Source: an uncultured bacterium
GTDB taxonomy: Bacteria; Bacillota; Bacilli; Lactobacillales; Lactobacillaceae
Direction of reading: 5' to 3'
NCBI GenBank assembly: GCA_905214545.1
Contig: CAJMMO010000003.1
Coordinates: 62,001 to 126,000 of the forward strand
DNA: 64,000 bases
In this document: positions 58,755 through 64,000 of the stretch, piece by piece
How the letters are laid out: each line of letters opens with the position of its first letter
Position numbering within the stretch: position 1 is the first letter of the stretch
Notes under the pieces: model-generated
The model's input: the letters and a program-made list of their open reading frames with translations, nothing else
Database searches by the model: none
Told to the model about the DNA's origin: nothing
Made by a program: the position numbers and the translations under genes

Positions 58755-58811
58755 GTATATTAGGAAATATTTCATTCATTGCTTAAAATAAAGATAATGG
58801 AGGTCACTAAA

Positions 58812-59138
58812 ATGAGTTTTACAATGAATCTTTATTACACGGGTGAAAACGATAATGCCCAAAAGTTTGTCCAAGAGATGGAAAAAAGCGGCATCGCCGA
58901 TCAAATTCGCAAACAGCCCGGCAACTTGCGCTATGAATACTTCCAGCCTTTGAACGACCCGCACACGGTCTTGCTGATCGACAGCTGGGCTAGCCAAGAG
59001 GCCTTAGACGCCGACCACGACTCGCCGATGATGGCTAAGCTCGCCGCGTTGCGGGAAAAATACAACCTGCACATGCGCGCTGAGCGTTACATTCCGGACA
59101 AAATGCCAGACCAAGACAGCAAGTTTTTACGCAAATGA
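58812..59138 (+). CDS. Antibiotic biosynthesis monooxygenase (ABM) domain protein
   Basis: 108 residues of the dimeric ferredoxin-like ABM fold: SFTMNLYYTG, PGNLRYEYFQP, VLLIDSWASQEALDADHDSPMMAKL. Such small proteins act in quinol or heme-related chemistry or as dioxygenase-like detoxifiers. ATG at 58812 follows GGAGG. The tetR start overlaps its stop (ATGA), so the pair is one operon. Confidence 0.85.
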   Translation: MSFTMNLYYTGENDNAQKFVQEMEKSGIADQIRKQPGNLRYEYFQPLNDPHTVLLIDSWASQEALDADHDSPMMAKLAALREKYNLHMRAERYIPDKMPDQDSKFLRK

Positions 59139-59710
59139 ACCCTTTTGAAGATATCACGCTCCTGCCGCCCGCCGGCACCACCGACGCCCAACAGGCGTTA
59201 GGCCAGGCCCTAGTCGAGCTGCTCTTGCAAAAACCCTTTGCCAAAATTTCGGTCAAGGCGCTGACGCAAACGGCCCACGTCGCCCGCAGCACCTTTTATG
59301 CCTACTACCAAAACACTGACGAGCTCTTAGAAGATGTCGAAAACAAGCTGCTCTTGGCTCTGATCGACAAGGACGACAAAATCCGCGACCGCAACCGCCA
59401 GTCTGCCGCTGACTTTTCATATTTTTCAGCGGTCTTAGACTACGTCAATGACCACGAGATGGCCTTTGCCGCCCTGCTCAAGCCGGAAGACAGCGACCAG
59501 CGCTTCATCCAAAAATGGAAGACCGGCATGAAGTACAACCTCTGGGCCCGCATCCGGCCGGAAATGACCACCCACAACAAGTTCATCTTAGAGCTGGTCT
59601 CTGCCATGATGATCGCTTCGATCAGGTTCTATTTGAGCGAACACGTCCTGCCTGACCAGGATGAAATCTACACCACGGTCGCCAAAACTTTAAAACTGTT
59701 TGATCTTTAG
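59135..59710 (+). CDS. TetR-family regulator
   Basis: 191 residues: helix-turn-helix (about 27-60, KPFAKISVKALTQTAHVARSTFYAYYQNTDELL) and a ligand-binding C-terminal domain (about 70-190). The C-terminal domain resembles the TetR_C_7/DhaS-like type. Its stop touches one of two similar palindromes, so it probably represses the downstream MBL gene and the membrane-protein gene at 56229. Ligand unknown. Confidence 0.9.
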   Translation: MNPFEDITLLPPAGTTDAQQALGQALVELLLQKPFAKISVKALTQTAHVARSTFYAYYQNTDELLEDVENKLLLALIDKDDKIRDRNRQSAADFSYFSAVLDYVNDHEMAFAALLKPEDSDQRFIQKWKTGMKYNLWARIRPEMTTHNKFILELVSAMMIASIRFYLSEHVLPDQDEIYTTVAKTLKLFDL

Positions 59711-59730
59711 ACACATCGGCCCAAAGTGTC
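59710..59730. promoter_or_regulatory. 21-base palindromic operator, copy 2
   Basis: GACAC ... GTGTC ends with CC(C)AAAGTGTCCTG shared with copy 1. TACAAT at 59755-59760 is the probable -10 of the MBL gene, so bound repressor would cover the -35 region. Confidence 0.6.
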
Positions 59731-59795
59731 CTGGGGCAAGCCCTTGCTCTTTCTTACAATAAAGCCATCAAGTTTGTGAGAAGGAGTTGTTTAAA

Positions 59796-60647
59796 ATGGA
59801 CAAAATCAAGATCAAAGTCATGCACACCGGCATGGTCCGGATCAGACCAGAATTAGCTTTCGGCGGCGACCACTGCTCAATCGTCAAGGCCGCAGGCATC
59901 TTCCACCCGAACAAGGGCCGGCAATGGTTCCCGGTTTCTTCAATTTACGTTGACCACCCCAAGGGCAAGTTCGTCATCGACACCGGCTGGGACCGGTCGA
60001 TGAGCCCGCAGGGCACCTACGATAAAAAAGCCCAGATCAAGTCTTTAGGCTCTTCCTGGCTCTGGCGCGTCAACCAAGGCATGGTGCCGATGGGCCGCAC
60101 TGCTACCGAGCAGCTAGCTAAGATGGGGATTGAGCCCCAAGACATCGACTATGTCTTAGTCACCCACCTCGACTGCGACCACGCCAACGGCATCAACCAG
60201 TTCAAGGGCGCCAAGCACATCATGGCTTCCAAGCCTGAAATTGCCGACGTCTACCACAGCAAGATGCACTCGATCCGCTTTGCCCCGCAGTGGTGGAACC
60301 AGGTCAACCTCGAAGGCTTCGACTGGAACGACAACCAGGGTCCGTTTGGCCGCTCCTACGACCTGTTCGGCGACGGCAGCGTGGAATTGATCAACATTCC
60401 GGGCCACACCGACGGCCTGTTCGCAGTCAAGATTAAAAACGACGAAGGCAAGTTCTGGCTGTTTGTTTCCGACGGCGCCTACGGCCACAAGTCCTGGCAG
60501 CAGATGATCACTTCCGGCATCTCCCTCAACAAGAAGGAGCAGAAGAAGTCGCTGACTTGGATCCGGCAGCAAAGCTTGGATCCAAACTGCGTAGAAGTTA
60601 TGGCCAACCACGACCAGGAAGTTAAGCCGCACGAAGTGGTGTTATAA
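59796..60647 (+). CDS. MBL-fold hydrolase, AHL-lactonase-like
   Basis: 283 residues of the metallo-beta-lactamase fold near N-acyl-homoserine lactonases. Motifs: THLDCDHANGI (HxDxDH, where HxHxDH is standard), later NIPGHTDGLFA (His) and VSDGAY (Asp), MANHDQ (His). A metal-dependent lactonase or other hydrolase is likely; the second metal His is replaced by Asp, so specificity is open. ATG at 59796 follows AAGGAG. Directly downstream of tetR with a palindromic operator. Confidence 0.82.
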   Translation: MDKIKIKVMHTGMVRIRPELAFGGDHCSIVKAAGIFHPNKGRQWFPVSSIYVDHPKGKFVIDTGWDRSMSPQGTYDKKAQIKSLGSSWLWRVNQGMVPMGRTATEQLAKMGIEPQDIDYVLVTHLDCDHANGINQFKGAKHIMASKPEIADVYHSKMHSIRFAPQWWNQVNLEGFDWNDNQGPFGRSYDLFGDGSVELINIPGHTDGLFAVKIKNDEGKFWLFVSDGAYGHKSWQQMITSGISLNKKEQKKSLTWIRQQSLDPNCVEVMANHDQEVKPHEVVL

Positions 60648-60649
60648 CG

Positions 60650-61204
60650 CTATTTGAAGTCGCAATTAGCCATGTGGTCGTTCACTAATCCTACTGCCTC
60701 CAGGTAGGAATAAACGGTCACCGGCCCCATAAACTTGAAGCCCGCCTTTTTCATGGCCTTGGCAATCTCTGCCGACAAGTCTGTTTTAGCCGGCAGGTCC
60801 GCCATGGTCTGAGGCTCATTAACAATCGGATCTGGCACGTATTGGCTTAAAAATGCGGCCAGCGTCTTCCCCTTTTTATGCATTTCACTCACAACTTTTG
60901 CATTGTTAATGGCCGCCTTAATCTTCAAGCGGTTGCGGATGATGCCCCGGTCCTGCATTAAGCGGCCGAAGTCGGAGTCATCAAATTGAGCAATCTTTTC
61001 CGGGTCAAAGCCTGCAAAGGCCTGCCTAAAATTGGCGCGTTTGTGCAAGATTGTGCGCCAAGACAGGCCCGCTTGGAAACATTCCAACAACATCATCTCA
61101 AACAAATAGTTTTCATCTAAATTCAACCGGCCCCACTCCTGATCGTGGTATTGCTGGTATAAGGGATCAGCCATGTCCGGCCAAGTACATCTTTGTAAGG
61201 TCAT
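60650..61204 (-). CDS. tag: DNA-3-methyladenine glycosylase I
   Basis: 184 residues; removes 3-methyladenine from alkylated DNA. RCTWPDMADPLYQQYHDQEWG (Cys and His zinc ligands, catalytic Glu region), FQAGLSWRTIL (base pocket), and GLVNDHMANCDF (remaining zinc ligands) are diagnostic. Convergent with the MBL gene, stops two bases apart. AGGAGG precedes the ATG. Confidence 0.94.
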   Translation of the reverse strand: MTLQRCTWPDMADPLYQQYHDQEWGRLNLDENYLFEMMLLECFQAGLSWRTILHKRANFRQAFAGFDPEKIAQFDDSDFGRLMQDRGIIRNRLKIKAAINNAKVVSEMHKKGKTLAAFLSQYVPDPIVNEPQTMADLPAKTDLSAEIAKAMKKAGFKFMGPVTVYSYLEAVGLVNDHMANCDFK

Positions 61205-61242
61205 GCTTTTTCCTCCTTGCTTTTAGTCATAACTAACTACGC

Positions 61243-61274
61243 AAAAAAGTCGCACTCTGTGTGCGGCTTTTTTA
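61243..61274 (-). terminator. Terminator after the second amidotransferase gene
   Basis: CGCAC TCTGT GTGCG hairpin, with T-run on the reverse strand; it lies immediately before tag. Confidence 0.6.
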
Positions 61275-61943
61275 TTTTCTGCAAATAAAGTCTAAGAGAA
61301 GCGACAAGATGGCCTTGTTGGCATCCGGTACGCCGTGGGCGATGATCTCTGCCGGCGTCTGCTGCAGGTCGTTGTTTTCCAGCGGGTATTGGCTGTCGTT
61401 GATGGCGATTTCGCGCAAGTTGTCGGCCAGCGGCTCAAAGTGGAACTGCAGGCCCAGCACGTTGTCGCCGTACAAAAAGCCCTGGTTTTTGACGAGGTCG
61501 CTGGAAAATAGCAGCTTGGCGCCTTTTGGCAGCTCAAACATGTCCTGGTGCCAGTGGAGCACCTCGATTTTTTCAGGGATGCCCGGAATGGCGTCGGATT
61601 GGCGGTAGACGGGCGCCCAGCCGACTTCCTTGTGGGGTGCGGCGTGGACCTCGGCCCCCAGGCTTTCTGCGATCTGCTGGCCGCCGAGGCAGACGCCAAA
61701 CAGAGGCTTATGTTCCTTGAGCAGCTCTTTGATCAGGTCACGTTCTTGTTTTAACCAAGGCAGCGGGTCGTTGGGGTTCATCGGGCCGCCCAGGATGACC
61801 AAGAGGTCGGTCTCAGCAGCTTTTGGCAAGATCCCGAACTGGTCCGGGTGGTAAATATACAACTCGTGGCCGCGGGCGTGGGCCCAGCTGGCGATGGCGC
61901 CCGGCCCTTCGTTGCTGGTGTGCTGTAAAACATTGACGCGCAT
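61272..61943 (-). CDS. Class I glutamine amidotransferase-like protein, paralogue B
   Basis: 223 residues, alignable over its whole length with the gene at 19124-19807: both begin MR(V/I)N(V/I)LQH, both have GVCLGGQQ/GICFGAEQ Cys loops and QFHFEPLADNLREI / QFHLEVNENNLREM ends. Lone GATase1 domain, acceptor unknown. Two ancient paralogues suggest separate substrates. Confidence 0.88.
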   Translation of the reverse strand: MRVNVLQHTSNEGPGAIASWAHARGHELYIYHPDQFGILPKAAETDLLVILGGPMNPNDPLPWLKQERDLIKELLKEHKPLFGVCLGGQQIAESLGAEVHAAPHKEVGWAPVYRQSDAIPGIPEKIEVLHWHQDMFELPKGAKLLFSSDLVKNQGFLYGDNVLGLQFHFEPLADNLREIAINDSQYPLENNDLQQTPAEIIAHGVPDANKAILSLLLDFICRK

Positions 61944-62078
61944 AATTAGTCCCCTTTCCTAACTATTCTAGATTCAGCTTAGCAGATTGTGCGGGCGGCG
62001 GCTAAAAAATTACGGTCTTTATCTTGGCATTTGCCATTTATTTGTGGTAATGCATACAATAAGGACGGAGGATAAAAA

Positions 62079-62486
62079 ATGAGTTGGAAAATTAAAGCAT
62101 TCAACGAACTGACTGCGGAAGAACTCTACAGCATTTATTACCTGCGGACGAAGATTTTTGTGGTTGGGCAAAAGAGAATCTACCAAGAAGTCGATGAGGT
62201 TGACCCGAAAGCGGTCCACGTTTTTTACGATAAAAACGATAAGATCACGGCTTATGCGCGCGTGTACCTGATCGACGGCGGCAAGAAGGTCTCCTTTGGC
62301 CGCTTTGTGACGGTGCCGGAAGAACGCGGCAAGGGCCTCGGGGCTGACTTGCTGGAGCACGTAAGGGCCATGATTCAGGACCGCTTTCCTGGCAAGCCGA
62401 TTGAGATTAAGGCGCAGCAGCAGGTGGCCGGCTTTTATGCAAAGTATGGCTTTAAGCAGCAAGGCGACCCGTTTATCTTTGAGTAG
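62079..62486 (+). pseudogene. ElaA-like GNAT acetyltransferase, truncated by a stop codon
   Basis: 135 residues: ELYSIYYLRTKIFVVGQKRIYQEVDEVDP, GRFVTVPEERGKGLGADLLEHV (acetyl-CoA loop) and FYAKYGFKQQGDPFIFE. In ElaA proteins this is followed by a strand reading ...(D/E)GIPH(V/I)xM. Here a TAG (62484-62486) is followed in frame by TPHVLMTHPALGEL and a TAA at 62529-62531. So the C-terminal strand is cut off by a single nonsense change; the shorter product may or may not fold. Confidence 0.7.
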
Positions 62487-62534
62487 ACGCCGCATGTGCT
62501 GATGACGCACCCGGCGCTGGGCGAATTGTAAAAA

Positions 62535-62570
62535 CAAAAAACCACTCCTTTTGACAGGGGTGGTTTTTTC
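62535..62570. terminator. Terminator shared by ElaA-like and hydrolase genes
   Basis: AAACCACTCC / GGGGTGGTTT stem, A-run before, T-run after. Confidence 0.8.
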
Positions 62571-63410
62571 TTATGCCCATTTATTCAAAATCAGGCTGGC
62601 AATCTCTTGATAGTGCGACTCCAGCACAAAGTGGCCGCCATTTAACAAGTGGATCTCGGCCTGCGGGTCGTCTTTTTGGAAGGCGATGGCGCCCGGGTAG
62701 ATGAAGCTTGGGTCGTTTTTGCCCCAGGCAGCGATAAGCTCAGGTTGGTAGGTCCGCAAATATTCCTGGTAGCGCGGGTAGTTGGCCACATTGTTTTGGT
62801 AGTCGAAGATCAGGTCCGACTGGCGTTCGGCGTAGTCCGGGCTTTGGGTGTATAAAATGTCCAGGCTGTAGCCGTCGGGGCTGACGGTGCCGGGCTCTTC
62901 GCCAGTCAGGTATTGGCCCTTGATGGTGTCAGGGGCGAATGCTGACATGTATTGTTTGCGCAGTTCTGGGGTAGGATTTGCCCAGTAGTCGGCACGCGCA
63001 GCCCATTTTTTACCTAAGCCTTCGCGGTAGACGTTGCCGTTTTGGCTGACGATGCCGAGGATGCGGGCTGGGTAGGCGGCGGCGATGTTGAAGCCGATGG
63101 GTGCGCCGTAGTCGAAGACGTACATGTAGAAGCGGTCGACGTTCAAGGAGGACAAGAAGTCGACGACGTAGTCGGTGAGGTTTTTAAAGCTGTAGTCGAA
63201 GTCGTTGTGGTTGGGGGCGGCGGATTGGCCGAAGCCGATGTAGTCCGGGGCGATGACGTGGAAGACGTTGGCTAAAAGCGGCATCAGATTGCGGAACATG
63301 TGGCTGGCGGTTGGGAAGCCGTGCAGCAAGAGGAAGGTTGGTTTGTCGGGACGGCCGCATTCGCGGTAGAACATTTTTTGGCCGTTTACTTCAACACTTT
63401 TGTATTGCAT
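62571..63410 (-). CDS. Alpha/beta hydrolase, epoxide hydrolase/dehalogenase type
   Basis: About 279 residues. HGFPTASHMFRNL is the oxyanion loop, FDYGAP carries the Asp nucleophile of the epoxide-hydrolase/haloalkane-dehalogenase branch, and LLNGGHFVLE the catalytic His. Natural substrate unknown. ATG at 63410 follows GGAGG; the frame continues upstream but without a site. The next 188 bases upstream hold no gene, only an AT-rich promoter zone and the neighbour's terminator. Confidence 0.88.
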   Translation of the reverse strand: MQYKSVEVNGQKMFYRECGRPDKPTFLLLHGFPTASHMFRNLMPLLANVFHVIAPDYIGFGQSAAPNHNDFDYSFKNLTDYVVDFLSSLNVDRFYMYVFDYGAPIGFNIAAAYPARILGIVSQNGNVYREGLGKKWAARADYWANPTPELRKQYMSAFAPDTIKGQYLTGEEPGTVSPDGYSLDILYTQSPDYAERQSDLIFDYQNNVANYPRYQEYLRTYQPELIAAWGKNDPSFIYPGAIAFQKDDPQAEIHLLNGGHFVLESHYQEIASLILNKWA

Positions 63411-63541
63411 AGGGTTGCCTCCGATGTGAAAAAGGAGAAATTTGTTAACTAATTTATAGCATAGAAGAAGGCGGAATTTAAGCGGTTGGCGCGGGGGATG
63501 CGGTTGTTGCACGGTGTGTTTTGGGGATGCGGGGAATGGGT

Positions 63542-63580
63542 AAAAAAAGACCGTTGCCAGGAAATGGAACGGTCGTTTTA
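63542..63580 (-). terminator. Terminator of the right-edge gene
   Basis: GACCGTT(g)CCA ... TGG(a)ACGGTC hairpin, with reverse-strand T-run. Confidence 0.75.
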
Positions 63581-63598
63581 GTTTGCTATTAAAAGTAG

Positions 63599-64000
63599 TT
63601 AATCAATAAAATCTGCGTCACTAAAACTAAATTCATAGTCGCCAACTACAAAAGGATCATCATCAGATCTTTTAATGAAATCGCCCTTTATTTTTTCATA
63701 ATCAATGCCATATGTGTCTCGTATGGTGGGTGCTTGTAATACTGCAATCGGCATGACGACATTACCTGAAATTTTAGTAATATGTTTATCACTATTAATT
63801 TTGACAAACGTGGTCTTGCCATCAATCAGGATATGTTGTGCATGTTCATCGCCACCATTTACTCTGTAGTTGACAAGCAAAGATGTGCCGCTAATTAAGG
63901 TAGTATGTATTACCAAGTTATTTCTGCTAAATGACACTTTAAATTCAATAGTTCGTGCGTTCTCTGCAACAGGTAAATGCTTAAATCTATAATCATCTGG
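63599..64000 (-). CDS. Hypothetical protein, partial at window edge
   Basis: The reverse-strand frame is open from 64000 to the stop at 63599 (about 133 codons visible; the start lies outside). A GTG at 63937 is an internal Val or an alternative start, not evidently the true one. No motif recognised; the visible end is acidic (SFSDADFID). The DNA is clearly richer in A/T than the genes to its left, with codons such as AAT, ATT and AAA, which may mark acquired DNA. Function unknown. Confidence 0.6.
   Translation of the reverse strand, partial: PDDYRFKHLPVAENARTIEFKVSFSRNNLVIHTTLISGTSLLVNYRVNGGDEHAQHILIDGKTTFVKINSDKHITKISGNVVMPIAVLQAPTIRDTYGIDYEKIKGDFIKRSDDDPFVVGDYEFSFSDADFID

Noticed and set aside
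1..64000. Prophage, insertion sequence or integrated element
   Set aside because: No transposase, integrase, phage structural gene or flanking repeats were found; only the AT-rich right edge remains open.

Overview
The window looks like chromosomal DNA of a high-GC Lactobacillus, most likely the L. delbrueckii group or a close relative. The grounds are: low-GC Gram-positive gene content at a GC near 50% with strong third-position GC; AGGAGG-type ribosome sites; YSIRK/LPXTG and S-layer-type (SLAP) surface proteins; phosphoketolase; a BlaI/CopY copper repressor with cop boxes; and CcpA-type cre sites. Species is an inference. No prophage, insertion sequence or CRISPR array is visible. Gene order is compact, with many 1-8 base stop/start overlaps and clear intrinsic terminators. 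Several starts were moved from the first possible codon to one with a good ribosome site; each case is explained.

Layout. 1-11 kb: thiolase (partial), lipase-like hydrolase, the map-yihY-galU operon, flavodoxin-gtrA, wecB behind tRNA-Arg(CCT), a lone PTS EIIC overlapping a DEAD-box-like helicase and a degenerate GH25 protein, and an amino-acid permease. 11-19 kb: hpt, a CNNM/HlyC protein, phosphoketolase, a small membrane protein, GntR-rpiA and two tandem uridine kinases. 19-31 kb: amidotransferase, M42 peptidase, two MFS exporters, a crcB pair, TauE, asparaginase, DUF554, a secreted 5'-nucleotidase, a GadC/YjeM-like permease and an SMR exporter. 31-43 kb: RibD-like reductase, a phosphoribosyltransferase-HAD fusion under a cre site, the copY-cupredoxin-copA operon, a 1186-residue LPXTG adhesin, an acetyltransferase, and NmrA/AKR genes divergent from a LysR regulator. 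43-49.5 kb: flavodoxin/glcU/glucose dehydrogenase operon, a second aldo-keto reductase, a TMEM175-like protein and an ABC-F protein with an attenuator-type leader.

The most distinctive region is 49.8-56.1 kb: seven tightly packed co-oriented genes. They encode a secreted protein with a C-terminal sorting tail, a multi-spanning probable glycosyltransferase, a membrane diguanylate cyclase (GGDEF), an exosortase of the XrtG type with intact Cys/Arg/His, a membrane GT2 glycosyltransferase, a 6-pyruvoyl-tetrahydropterin-synthase-like protein, and an EAL phosphodiesterase. This couples an exosortase/glycan export system to its own c-di-GMP synthesis and breakdown, with no PilZ receptor in sight.

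56-64 kb: a membrane protein, and an ABM-TetR pair followed by an MBL-fold lactonase-like gene. Near-identical 21-base palindromes lie upstream of the membrane protein and of the MBL gene, which suggests one small TetR regulon. Also here are a uracil-DNA glycosylase, two membrane-anchored XRE regulators, 3-methyladenine glycosylase, a second amidotransferase paralogue, an ElaA-like acetyltransferase cut short by a stop codon, an epoxide-hydrolase-like enzyme, and an AT-rich gene running off the right edge.
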